64,000 bases of DNA from Marinobacter sp. S0848L (lineage in GTDB: Bacteria > Pseudomonadota > Gammaproteobacteria > Pseudomonadales > Oleiphilaceae), in contig NZ_JALKAQ010000005.1 in assembly GCF_023016065.1 (NCBI RefSeq), forward strand, positions 212,740-276,739, written 5' to 3'. Under the pieces are notes generated by a model. The model had not been told where the DNA came from and ran no database searches. It saw nothing but the letters and a program-made list of their open reading frames with translations. Shown one piece after another: positions 43,829 to 53,121 of the stretch (the stretch's first letter is position 1; the number at the start of each line of letters is the position of its first letter). The translations under genes and the position numbers were made by a program.

Positions 43829-43889
43829 GGGATTTCCTCCTGTTAGACTACGCCCCGAAATAGACCGCAATCACGATTGTTAATCGAGC

Positions 43890-44877
<988 letters not shown>

Positions 44878-44911
44878 TTTTCTCAACGACGTTAACGACC
44901 CGGAACCTTTT

Positions 44912-45271
44912 ATGCTTCACAATGACCAAGCCAAAACCACTGCACGCGTGACCAGCGGGCTCTATCTTGCCGTATTGGCTACATTGGTTCTGACAACATT
45001 CTATCCGGCGCCGGTTGAAGGAGTTTCCATCACCCTGATGCTGACGGTCAAACTGCTGCCACTGCTAGCGTTTATTGTTCCGGTATTTCGTGGCCACAAC
45101 CGCGGCTACATCTGGATGTCGTTTGTCTTGATTTTTTACTTCACCCAAGCGGTCGTCTCCGCTTGGCTTAGCGAAGGCGCAATTGGGCCCGTCATTACAA
45201 CGGTGCTGACGTTCCTGTTGTTTACCGTGGCCATGGTGCACCTGAAAGTAAACCGCCGGGTCGCCGCCTAA
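44912..45271 (+). CDS. DUF2069 small membrane protein
   Basis: A 119-residue inner-membrane protein with four predicted segments (around 14-31, 39-56, 63-83 and 91-110), matching DUF2069 by the VKLLPLLAFIVPVFRG, WMSFVLIFYFTQAV and TVAMVHLK motifs. No function is established for the family. The ATG at 44912 is preceded by CGGAA; longer in-frame starts overlap wrbA. In Pseudomonas the homologue also follows wrbA. Confidence 0.85.
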   Translation: MLHNDQAKTTARVTSGLYLAVLATLVLTTFYPAPVEGVSITLMLTVKLLPLLAFIVPVFRGHNRGYIWMSFVLIFYFTQAVVSAWLSEGAIGPVITTVLTFLLFTVAMVHLKVNRRVAA

Positions 45272-45297
45272 AATACTGTTCCTGAGAGGCAAAACGG

Positions 45298-47103
45298 ATG
45301 GCTGATCAAACACTCGCAATGCCAGCGCCACCCCACCATCGCACGCTCACGCTGAGAGATGTGTGCACAGCGCTGGTGGAAAGCGAGGAGATCAGCCAGC
45401 AAGACGCTGAAAAAGTGATGACTGCCAATCTGGGCTCAGCCTCGGAGGGTACCAACTCAACCCCCAGGCACCCGCTGGAACTTGTGGCCATCGCCGGCCT
45501 AAGCAGCCAGATTGACGGCCGCACGCTGGACCTGGAACGCCTGACCCACTGGCTGGCAACCTGGGGCCAGCAGGATTATTACCACATTGACCCCCTGAAG
45601 ATTGACACCCCGGCCATTGCTCGTGTCATGTCTTACGCCTTTGCCCAGCGACACGGCATTCTGGCGGTCGAGATTAACGACGACGAAGTAGTGATTGCCA
45701 GCAGCGAGCCGTTCAAACGGGAGTGGGAAAGCAACCTTCGTCAGGCAGTGCGGAAAGATATTCGGCGGGTGGTCGCCAATCCGGAAGCCATCCGCCGTTA
45801 TACCGTCGAGTTTTACCAACTGGCGGCCTCAGTCAGCAAAGCCGGTGGCGGCGCGAAAGCCGGGCCAGCCGGCAACCAAAATCTCGAACAATTGCTGGAT
45901 CTTGGCACCACAGACAGCGCCGATGCCAACGACCAACATGTGGTCAAAATTGTCGACTGGCTGTTGCAATACGCCTTTGAGCAACGGGCATCGGACATTC
46001 ACATTGAACCGCGGCGTGCTGTCACTCAGGTAAGATTCCGTATCGATGGCGTGTTGCACAATGTGTACGAATTCCCGGAGCACGTCGGCACTGCCATCAC
46101 CAGCCGCCTGAAAATCCTGGGCCGCCTGAACGTGGCCGAAAAACGACGTCCGCAAGATGGCCGAATCAAAACCCGCAAGCCGGACAACCGGGAAGTAGAA
46201 CTCCGCTTGGCCACCATGCCCACCGCCTTTGGCGAAAAAATGGTGATGCGGATTTTTGACCCGGAAGTGCTGCTGAAATCGTTTGAACAGCTCGGCTTCA
46301 ATAGAGAGGACCGCAGTCGCTGGCACCGGATCACATCGCGGCCTCACGGCATTGTGCTGGTAACCGGCCCCACCGGCTCCGGCAAAACCACGACGCTGTA
46401 CTCTACACTGAAACAGCTGGCCTCACCGGAACTGAATATTTGTACCATCGAAGACCCGATCGAGATGGTCGAGCCGGCTTTCAATCAGATGCAGGTACAG
46501 AGCAACATTGACCTCACCTTCGCCCACGGCGTAAGAGCCCTTCTTCGCCAGGATCCTGACATCATCATGATTGGCGAAATCCGGGATCTGGAAACCGCGG
46601 AGATGGCTGTGCAAGCCGCGCTGACCGGGCACCTGGTGCTTTCGACGTTACACACCAATGATGCACCCAGCGCCATTACACGATTAATGGAATTGGGCAT
46701 TCCCCCCTACTTGATTCGAGCAACAGTGCTTGGTGTCATGGCCCAGCGGCTAACCCGTAATCTTTGCCCGCACTGCAAGCAACCGAGCGACGCCGACGAG
46801 CAAGCCTGGCAAACACTGACCCGGCCTTGGAAAGCACCGGCACCCAAGCAGTTTTTCCACCCCGTGGGCTGTCTGGAATGCCGGAATACGGGCTACATGG
46901 GGCGCTCAGGGGTTTACGAAATCATGACGATGTCCGATAACCTGACCCACCAGATCACCGATCGCTGCGAGTTGGAGGCCCTGAGACGAGACGCCTACAA
47001 AGAGGGCATGAAATCGCTCAGGTTAAGCGGTGCCCAGAAAGTGGCAGCCGGGCAAACCACCGTTGAAGAAATCCTTCGGGTAACGCCGGAAAGCCAGCGC
47101 TGA
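45298..47103 (+). CDS. Orphan GspE/PilB-family secretion ATPase
   Basis: A 601-residue hexameric-type ATPase of the type II secretion/type IV pilus extension family. A divergent N-terminal domain (about 15-180) precedes the N2 domain (SDIHIEPR near 232-239), Walker A GPTGSGKT (357-364), Asp box CTIEDPIE, Walker B DIIMIGE with Glu427, His box GHLVLSTLHTND, and a four-cysteine zinc motif (490, 493, 525, 528). No pilin, GspF/PilC or secretin gene is adjacent, so its machine is elsewhere or it is a paralogue. The N-terminus may be a degenerate c-di-GMP-binding MshEN domain. Confidence 0.88.
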   Translation: MADQTLAMPAPPHHRTLTLRDVCTALVESEEISQQDAEKVMTANLGSASEGTNSTPRHPLELVAIAGLSSQIDGRTLDLERLTHWLATWGQQDYYHIDPLKIDTPAIARVMSYAFAQRHGILAVEINDDEVVIASSEPFKREWESNLRQAVRKDIRRVVANPEAIRRYTVEFYQLAASVSKAGGGAKAGPAGNQNLEQLLDLGTTDSADANDQHVVKIVDWLLQYAFEQRASDIHIEPRRAVTQVRFRIDGVLHNVYEFPEHVGTAITSRLKILGRLNVAEKRRPQDGRIKTRKPDNREVELRLATMPTAFGEKMVMRIFDPEVLLKSFEQLGFNREDRSRWHRITSRPHGIVLVTGPTGSGKTTTLYSTLKQLASPELNICTIEDPIEMVEPAFNQMQVQSNIDLTFAHGVRALLRQDPDIIMIGEIRDLETAEMAVQAALTGHLVLSTLHTNDAPSAITRLMELGIPPYLIRATVLGVMAQRLTRNLCPHCKQPSDADEQAWQTLTRPWKAPAPKQFFHPVGCLECRNTGYMGRSGVYEIMTMSDNLTHQITDRCELEALRRDAYKEGMKSLRLSGAQKVAAGQTTVEEILRVTPESQR

Positions 47104-48171
47104 TCAGGCTCCGGGCCGCAGACCACATTGGGCCAACAAATCCTGCCAGTGCCGAGTATGGCGCATCATCGCCTGGTCTAGTTCGCGCCACAGGCTGTCG
47201 CCGGAATCCTCGGAAAGATGCCGGCTATACCAGCTTTCGAACGCCTCCGGCATCACATGTTTTTGCTGTTCCGCCAGACGGGCAAAGCCACGAATCAAAC
47301 TATCGCGAGCCCGGCTAACGGCGCTCATATAGGGCTGAACCTCGCCGATATAGACCTTGAAAAAGAAACTCTGAACGATGTTGGACTGATTATTGGGCTT
47401 ACCGTTCAAACATAACGGTCGCCCTTCAAGCCTACTCCGCAGTGTTTCTGTGCCCGAATTCAGAGTCGCAATCAATAAACGAGCACTGTTAATCACCTGC
47501 CCCGCCAAGAACTGCGCTTGCCAGCGCTGATGTATCCGCCCGAGATCACTCAACGACACGCCCAATTGCTGGTTGTTCAAGGCTGTTACCATTTGGTTCA
47601 GTTGATCCAGGTCCAAAGCCAGATCGGTCAACGAATTCTGGTCGGCCGCCACGGGGTAATGGCCTTTCGCCAACGTAAACAACTTTTCGATCTCCTCGGT
47701 TCCCCAGGTAGCATTCCATACCGCAAGAGGCAGCGTCTGGCGCTTGCTTTCGATGGCCTGCTCCAACGTTGCCTGCAACTCATCGTCGTCGATCTGTTGC
47801 ACACAACGCTCAGCACTTTGGATAAAACGAATCTCGTACCGTAACCGGTTGATGGGCTGCATAACCCGGCCCATCACCGAATTTCTCTCGCCCACTACGT
47901 ATTGAAGCTCACAACCGTACAGCGAAAGAAAGTCGAGCATGCCCAGCTCTAACTCGGGTATCAGAAGAACGCGATCACGGCGTTTAGGCAGGGTGGTGGC
48001 CCGAGGCAGGTCTGACGGCGGGGCGGAAGCGGGGGCGTCGAGCACCCGAGCCAGCCGGCTCAAGTACTCTTCCATCATCGGTTCTGCTTCTGTGAACGGA
48101 TTACAACCCGCCAGAAACACAACCAGAACACCCGGAATCAGCCATCGCAGACGTCTGTCTCCGGGCATCAT
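47104..48171 (-). CDS. DUF3080 lipoprotein
   Basis: A 355-residue lipoprotein: signal segment WLIPGVLVVFLAGC with lipid Cys23, then a helical domain that fits DUF3080 (ELGMLDFLSLYGCELQYVVGERNSVMGRVM in parts, and LPLAVWNATWGTEEIEKLF). No enzyme motif. An AGGAGG ribosome site overlaps the mtnC stop codon, so translation is likely coupled to the methionine salvage genes. Its stop and that of the convergent ATPase gene together form TGATCA with no spacer. Confidence 0.83.
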   Translation of the reverse strand: MMPGDRRLRWLIPGVLVVFLAGCNPFTEAEPMMEEYLSRLARVLDAPASAPPSDLPRATTLPKRRDRVLLIPELELGMLDFLSLYGCELQYVVGERNSVMGRVMQPINRLRYEIRFIQSAERCVQQIDDDELQATLEQAIESKRQTLPLAVWNATWGTEEIEKLFTLAKGHYPVAADQNSLTDLALDLDQLNQMVTALNNQQLGVSLSDLGRIHQRWQAQFLAGQVINSARLLIATLNSGTETLRSRLEGRPLCLNGKPNNQSNIVQSFFFKVYIGEVQPYMSAVSRARDSLIRGFARLAEQQKHVMPEAFESWYSRHLSEDSGDSLWRELDQAMMRHTRHWQDLLAQCGLRPGA

Positions 48172-48180
48172 TTCTACCTC

Positions 48181-48873
48181 CTAACGTTTGCGCAGAAGAG
48201 CATCGACCTCCGCAAAATCACGGGCAACAAAACGATCGGTATCGGGCACATCGCCTTCCCGGATCAGCCACGCCGTTTTCAGGCCCGCTTGTTCGGCCGC
48301 TTCGAGTTCCGCTTCCACATCCGACAGAAATAGCACCGTCTTAGGTTCAACGCCAAGCTCAGCCAAAATGTTGTGATAGGACTGAGCTTCTTTTTTACCG
48401 CCCACGGTGGTATCGAAGTAGCCGGAGAAGAAAGGCGTGAAGTCGCCTTCATTGCTGTGGCCGAAAATCAGTTTCTGGGCTTTAACCGAGCCTGACGAAT
48501 ACACGAAAAGCCGTAAACCACGGTCATGCCATCGCTGCAGGTAATCCGCAGCATCCGGATAGATATGCCCTTTCAATTCGCCGCTTCGGTAACCCTGCTC
48601 CCAGATCATACCTTGCAGCGCCTTCAGGGAACCTTCTTTGCGATCTTCGGTAATCCAGTTTTGAAGTACATTGATCAACCCTTCAACATCTTTGCTATCG
48701 ACCGCGCTTCTTTCCGCCACGATCGCCAACTGCTCAGACACGGCACGGGTGGTGTGGTGATGTTCCCGAACAAAGTCGGGGAGGTGTTTACTCGCGTAGG
48801 GAAACAACTCATCGTGTACGAACGAAATTGAACTGGTGGTGCCTTCGATGTCGGTCAAAATAACGCGGATCAT
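48181..48873 (-). CDS. mtnC: Acireductone synthase (enolase-phosphatase E1)
   Basis: HAD-family bifunctional enzyme of methionine salvage: enolises and dephosphorylates 2,3-diketo-5-methylthiopentyl-1-phosphate to the acireductone. The 230-residue protein has the HAD nucleophile motif ILTDIEGTTSSISFV, VYSSGSVKAQKLIF, GYFDTTVGGKKEAQSY and the FLSDVEAELEAAEQAG end. Start overlaps mtnD by four bases. Confidence 0.96.
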   Translation of the reverse strand: MIRVILTDIEGTTSSISFVHDELFPYASKHLPDFVREHHHTTRAVSEQLAIVAERSAVDSKDVEGLINVLQNWITEDRKEGSLKALQGMIWEQGYRSGELKGHIYPDAADYLQRWHDRGLRLFVYSSGSVKAQKLIFGHSNEGDFTPFFSGYFDTTVGGKKEAQSYHNILAELGVEPKTVLFLSDVEAELEAAEQAGLKTAWLIREGDVPDTDRFVARDFAEVDALLRKR

Positions 48874-49430
48874 GACTGCACTCCTGCCAAGGCTTCATAC
48901 CTTGGAATCCGTGTAGCAATGTCTTCGCCGGTAAAGCTGGCCACCCAGCCTTCGGGATTGGTGAACAGGCGAATACAGGTAAACTCTGGCTCGGCCCCCA
49001 TATCAAACCAGTGACGGGTGCCATTCGGCACGCTGATCAGGTCGTTTTTCTGGCACATCACTGCGAGGATCTGGTCGCCAAAACGTAGATAGAACAACCC
49101 TTGGCCGTGTACGAAAAACCGCACCTCGTCTTCACTGTGGGTGTGCTCGTCCAAAAACTTCTTACGCAATTCTGCCTTCTGCGGATGATCTGAAGTGAGG
49201 CTGACCACGTCGGCCGTCTGGAAACCGCACTCTTGCTTGAGCCGGTTCACCTCATCAGCGTAGACCGTCAAAATTTGCTCCTGAATGGCGCCGTCCGGGA
49301 GCTCGCGGGTGGGCCAACGCTCAAAGCGCACACCATGCGCCTTCAGAGTGTCACGAATCGCTTGCGGATCAGATGTGACCGTTTGAGCGGTGTCCGGTTC
49401 ATTCTGGTTAAAAATGCTCAAGGTGGTCAT
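48870..49430 (-). CDS. mtnD: Acireductone dioxygenase
   Basis: Cupin metal dioxygenase that splits acireductone to the methionine precursor 2-oxo-4-methylthiobutyrate and formate (iron form). The 186-residue protein has the metal ligands in DEHTHSEDEVRFFVHGQG (His, His, Glu) and the last His in GTRHWFDMG. The ATG at 49430 overlaps the mtnB stop (ATGA); a TTG two codons earlier is unlikely. Middle gene of mtnB-mtnD-mtnC. Confidence 0.96.
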   Translation of the reverse strand: MTTLSIFNQNEPDTAQTVTSDPQAIRDTLKAHGVRFERWPTRELPDGAIQEQILTVYADEVNRLKQECGFQTADVVSLTSDHPQKAELRKKFLDEHTHSEDEVRFFVHGQGLFYLRFGDQILAVMCQKNDLISVPNGTRHWFDMGAEPEFTCIRLFTNPEGWVASFTGEDIATRIPRYEALAGVQS

Positions 49431-50053
49431 CGGCAAATTCTCATGGTTTCAAGTTCACATTCAAAAAGGAATTCAAATGCTTCAACATGGCGCAGGCAAT
49501 CCGCCATAGTCGCACCCCAGGTGTAGAGCCCGTGGCCCCGGATCAGATATCCGAGCTGCTCCGGATGATGCTCGAACCATTCCCGAGTGCGTTCCGCCAG
49601 CGCGCGAATATCCTGGGTGTTATCAAACACCGGAACCCTCAGCCGGCCCGTATGACTGTCGACGCCCGGGAACGCCTTTTGAAGTTCATACCCCTCGACT
49701 TCAAAGGGTGCCCCTGCCTCTATCAATCTGCTTAATACTGTCGCCTTTACTGAATGCGTATGCAAGACAGCGCCAACATCCGGATAGATTTGATAGAGAA
49801 CCGTGTGCAAGAGGGTTTCCGCAGAGGATTTCGCTGCGCTCTGGACAGGGTTACCGTCAAGATCCACCACCATAACGTCGCTGGTGGAAAGTTGGCCCTT
49901 GTGCCGGCCCGATACAGTGATGGCAATATGGTTTTGGTCGAGGCGAGCGGAATAATTACTGCTGGTGGCGGGTGACCAACCGCGGTCATACAAGAAGCGC
50001 CCGGCATCAACTATGGCCTGAGCCGATGCGGCGTATCGGGTTACATCAAACAT
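49427..50053 (-). CDS. mtnB: Methylthioribulose-1-phosphate dehydratase
   Basis: Class II aldolase-type zinc enzyme of methionine salvage, dehydrating methylthioribulose 1-phosphate. The 208-residue protein has SPATSSNYSARL, the HTHSVKATVLSRL metal histidines, the acidic ELQKAFPG and RGHGLYTWGATMADC with the later metal His. The ATG at 50053 has GGAG 7 bases upstream. mtnA and mtnK are not in the window, so the early steps are encoded elsewhere. First gene of the operon, with a good promoter upstream. Confidence 0.95.
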   Translation of the reverse strand: MFDVTRYAASAQAIVDAGRFLYDRGWSPATSSNYSARLDQNHIAITVSGRHKGQLSTSDVMVVDLDGNPVQSAAKSSAETLLHTVLYQIYPDVGAVLHTHSVKATVLSRLIEAGAPFEVEGYELQKAFPGVDSHTGRLRVPVFDNTQDIRALAERTREWFEHHPEQLGYLIRGHGLYTWGATMADCLRHVEAFEFLFECELETMRICR

Positions 50054-50092
50054 TGGCTCACTCCCGGTTTGAGTTGGCCCTTCGGGGCACAT

Positions 50093-50130
50093 ATCGGCCG
50101 CCATTATAGGGCGGCCGATTGCTCCGGCAA
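50093..50130 (-). promoter_or_regulatory. mtnBDC promoter with palindrome over the -10
   Basis: Leftward strand: TTGCCG (50125-50130), 16-bp spacer, consensus TATAAT (50103-50108), about 50 bases before the mtnB ATG. A perfect 10-bp inverted repeat (50093-50102 with 50110-50119) is centred on the -10 box, the position of a repressor operator. The same hairpin follows the upstream hydroxylase gene but has no U-run, so it is a poor terminator. Confidence 0.6.
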
Positions 50131-50136
50131 ACCGCT

Positions 50137-52338
50137 TTATCCGGCGGTCAGCGGCAACTTGCGCTGGCGCTTCCCAGTCAACGCGAACAGGGCATTGCCC
50201 AAGGCAGGAATAACGGGCGGGACACCCGGTTCACCCACTCCCGTGGGCTCAATGTCACTATCGACGATGTCCACCAGCACTTCCGGTACCTCGTGCGTAC
50301 GCAACACGCGCGAATCGTGGAAATTGCTCTGCTGAACCTCTCCGTTCTTGAAGCTAATTTCCCCAAACAGTGCAGCACTTAATCCAAACAGAATGCCGCC
50401 GGAAATCTGATCCTCAACCACTCGGGGATTGACCACCTGGCCACAATCGACACTGCAGGTAACTTTATGGACCTTGATCTCACCGTTCTCAATGCTGGCC
50501 TCAACAACCTGGGCAACATAGGTACCAAAAGACTTGAACAGAGCAATGCCGCGGGCCCGGCCTTCGGCTAACGGGGTTCCCCAACCGGCCCGTTCGGCTG
50601 CCCGGTCAAGCACCGCACGATGGCGTGGCTCGTTGGCCAGGAGCTTTCTGCGGAACAGTAAAGGATCTTCCCCGGCCTCGTGAGCCAGTTCGTCCATAAA
50701 GGTTTCTACCGCAAAACCGTTATGGGAGTACCCAACAGAGCGCCACCAGGTAATCGGAACCCCCGGGTCTGTATGAGTATGGCGAACACTAACGTTCTCG
50801 ACCTGATACGGGTACCCGATGGCACCTTCAATGGCCGAGATATCTTTGGGCGTAGCGACCCCCTCCGCCATCAGGCCAACACGGCCCAGGGTGCTGTACA
50901 GAAACTGGGGTGCCCATGGGTACTGGGCAGGGGCCGCATTCCGTACGTACCAGTCGAGAATCTGAGGCCCTACAATCTGGTGATCCCAACCGGTCAATTC
51001 GCTGTCTTTGAAGCTGGCTTTCATCCGGTGCAACATCGCGGGTCGCCAGAAACCGTGGCGTACATCTTCTTCCCGGGACCAGATCAACTTCACCGGCTTT
51101 TTAACTTTGTAGGCAACAATCGCAACTTCTTCGACATAGTCCTGGGTCAAACGACGACCAAAACCGCCACCCAAGAACGTGGTGTGAACGGTGACATTAC
51201 TCGGGGACAGGCTTGAATGCCGGGCCGCTGCGATACGCGCCAAATCCGGAGCCTGAGTCGGCGCCCACACTTCCATTGCGCCGTCACGGTACCAAGCCGT
51301 TGCATTCATGGGTTCCATGGCCGCATGGTCCAGATACGGCTGTTCATATTCCGCTTCGACCACGCGGCTCGCATTTTCAACGGCATCGTCGAAATCGCCG
51401 TCAGAACGCTCCTGAGCACCCGCGTCTTCGTTGGCCGCCTCCCGGTAGCCTTCAAAAACCTGATCGTTATCCAGATCAATCGCTTCGGCGAAATCCCATT
51501 CAACGTTCAAAGCTTCCTGCGCCTTGCGCGCTCGCCAGTACCGGTCGGCAACCACAGCAACACCGCGTTCGGTAATGAACGCGTCCAGTACGCCCGGCCA
51601 AGCCATCACATCGCTCCGGTTGAAGCCGGTCGCTTTGCCGCCATAACGCGGGCAACGGGTCATCACCGCGTACACCATCCCCGGTAACTCTACGTCGATG
51701 CCGTAACCCGCTTTACCGGTTACTTTGGCCTCGGTATCCAGTCTTCCGCCTTTGCGCCCGATGTATTTCCACTCGGAACGCGGCTTCAAGGCCACATCAC
51801 CACGGATAACTTCTTTATCCGCCAACTCAACCAGCTGGCCATACCGTAGCGAATCGATGCCGTTGGGGTGAACAACCCGGCCGTCCTGTGTCGTGCAGTC
51901 AGCTGCGTCTACCTTCCAAACGCGAGCAGCCGCCATCACTAACATTTGCCGTGCCGAGGCACCTGCTTCCCGCAGGGGTTTCCAGCTGCTAGCTACACTG
52001 GTACTACCACCGGTAAGCTGCAAACCAAACAGGGGGTTTCGGTATTCCGGTGCAACCGGTGCAAACTTCACTTTGATTCGGGCTGGATCAACATCCAGCT
52101 CTTCGGCAACAAGCGTGGTCAAACCGGTATAGGTACCCTGCCCCATTTCCACCCGGGCCAGGGTAAAGAAAATTTCGTCGTTCGTGGTCAGCTCAAGCCA
52201 GATATCGGGTGACCATTGTCCGGTTTCTTCTTCAAAACCGGTTTTGATGGTCGAACATCCTGGCAACGATACGGCCAGCACCAGACTGCCAGAGGCAGCG
52301 GTACTGACTTTCATGAAATCACGGCGATTCATAGTCAT
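50137..52338 (-). CDS. Molybdopterin-binding subunit of a xanthine dehydrogenase-family hydroxylase
   Basis: A 733-residue large subunit like isoquinoline 1-oxidoreductase beta (IorB) and membrane aldehyde dehydrogenases. A twin-arginine signal (NRRDFMKVSTAASGSLVLAV) ends in a lipobox-like SLPGC. Cofactor regions include VEMGQGTYTGLTTLVAEELDV in parts, TTFLGGGFGRRL, WWRSVGYSHNGFAVE and GVGEPGVPPVIPALGNALF with the catalytic Glu. The ATG at 52338 has GGAGG 8 bases upstream. Substrate cannot be told; an N-heterocycle or aldehyde is likely. Lies one base after the small subunit. No cytochrome c third subunit or XdhC-type chaperone is adjacent. Confidence 0.9.
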   Translation of the reverse strand: MTMNRRDFMKVSTAASGSLVLAVSLPGCSTIKTGFEEETGQWSPDIWLELTTNDEIFFTLARVEMGQGTYTGLTTLVAEELDVDPARIKVKFAPVAPEYRNPLFGLQLTGGSTSVASSWKPLREAGASARQMLVMAAARVWKVDAADCTTQDGRVVHPNGIDSLRYGQLVELADKEVIRGDVALKPRSEWKYIGRKGGRLDTEAKVTGKAGYGIDVELPGMVYAVMTRCPRYGGKATGFNRSDVMAWPGVLDAFITERGVAVVADRYWRARKAQEALNVEWDFAEAIDLDNDQVFEGYREAANEDAGAQERSDGDFDDAVENASRVVEAEYEQPYLDHAAMEPMNATAWYRDGAMEVWAPTQAPDLARIAAARHSSLSPSNVTVHTTFLGGGFGRRLTQDYVEEVAIVAYKVKKPVKLIWSREEDVRHGFWRPAMLHRMKASFKDSELTGWDHQIVGPQILDWYVRNAAPAQYPWAPQFLYSTLGRVGLMAEGVATPKDISAIEGAIGYPYQVENVSVRHTHTDPGVPITWWRSVGYSHNGFAVETFMDELAHEAGEDPLLFRRKLLANEPRHRAVLDRAAERAGWGTPLAEGRARGIALFKSFGTYVAQVVEASIENGEIKVHKVTCSVDCGQVVNPRVVEDQISGGILFGLSAALFGEISFKNGEVQQSNFHDSRVLRTHEVPEVLVDIVDSDIEPTGVGEPGVPPVIPALGNALFALTGKRQRKLPLTAG

Positions 52339-52339
52339 C

Positions 52340-52828
52340 TCAGGCCCCTCCCTGCTCTGGCTCGTAATGGCCGACGCCATCAACAACGGATTCCACCGCC
52401 GCAACAATGCGGGAATAGGTTCCGCAGCGACACAAATTGCCGGACATAGCCGTTACGATTTCGTCTCGTGATGGCGAGGGAGTGTTTGCCAGCAAATGAG
52501 CCGCAGTCATTATCTGACCAGACTGGCAGTAACCGCACTGAGGAACGCCTTCGGCCACCCACGCTTTTTGAAGCGGATGCAGCTCCCCATTTTCAGACAA
52601 GCCTTCAATGGTGGTTATCTCGGCTCCGTCCAAATACTCAACAGGCGTAGAGCAAGAACGGGTTGGCTGGCCGTTAACATGCACCGTACAGGCGCCACAC
52701 AAACCGGCGCCACACCCAAATTTGGTTCCTTTCAGGTTCAGTTCATCCCTCAACACCCACAACAATGGGGTATCAAGCTCTACGTCCAGGCTATAGTGCT
52801 GGCCATTTACTGTCAGGCTTAACGCCAT
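52340..52828 (-). CDS. Two [2Fe-2S] small subunit of the molybdenum hydroxylase
   Basis: A 162-residue iron-sulfur subunit (IorA-like). The plant-type cluster is bound by Cys39, 44, 47 and 59 (GCGAGLCGACTVHV), the second all-helical cluster by Cys98, 101, 133 and 135 (QCGYCQSGQ, NLCRCGTY). It passes electrons from the molybdenum site to an outside acceptor. Having no signal of its own, it probably is exported bound to the Tat-tagged large subunit. Confidence 0.94.
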   Translation of the reverse strand: MALSLTVNGQHYSLDVELDTPLLWVLRDELNLKGTKFGCGAGLCGACTVHVNGQPTRSCSTPVEYLDGAEITTIEGLSENGELHPLQKAWVAEGVPQCGYCQSGQIMTAAHLLANTPSPSRDEIVTAMSGNLCRCGTYSRIVAAVESVVDGVGHYEPEQGGA

Positions 52829-52869
52829 GTTCCACTCCCATCTTATTGTAGTTCGGCTGCCAACAACCG

Positions 52870-53070
52870 TTACTTCACGACTTCGTTGCCGTTTTTATCG
52901 ACCCAGATTTCGCGATCTCCAGAGTCCATTTTGCCATTCGAGTTCCAAACTTCGCGATTCTGGGTCGCCTCCTCCACTTTACCGTTATCATTCCAGATCA
53001 CGCGGTCTTTGCAGCCCGCCAAAGTGAATAGAGAAATCATTGCCACAACTGCAAAAGAACGCTTGTTCAT
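52870..53070 (-). CDS. Small repeat lipoprotein
   Basis: A 66-residue predicted lipoprotein: MNKRSFAVVAMISLFTLAGC with lipid Cys20. The mature 47 residues consist of three similar units, DRVIWNDNGK, NREVWNSNGK and DREIWVDKNGN. I do not recognise a family. The repeated Trp-x-Asp/Asn-x-Gly pattern suggests a small beta-repeat, possibly a cation or surface-binding one, but that is inference. AGAGG lies 8 bases before the ATG chosen; another ATG is directly before it. Stands alone between the hydroxylase and the Smr gene. Confidence 0.7.
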   Translation of the reverse strand: MNKRSFAVVAMISLFTLAGCKDRVIWNDNGKVEEATQNREVWNSNGKMDSGDREIWVDKNGNEVVK

Positions 53071-53121
53071 CATTGCCACCTCTGCATATATAGAAACCCT
53101 TGGTTGACGCTTAGCGCCTTC

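Noticed and set aside
45305..45420. Clear c-di-GMP binding (MshEN) motif in the orphan ATPase
   Set aside because: The RLGxxL-type signature is not intact; kept only as a possibility.
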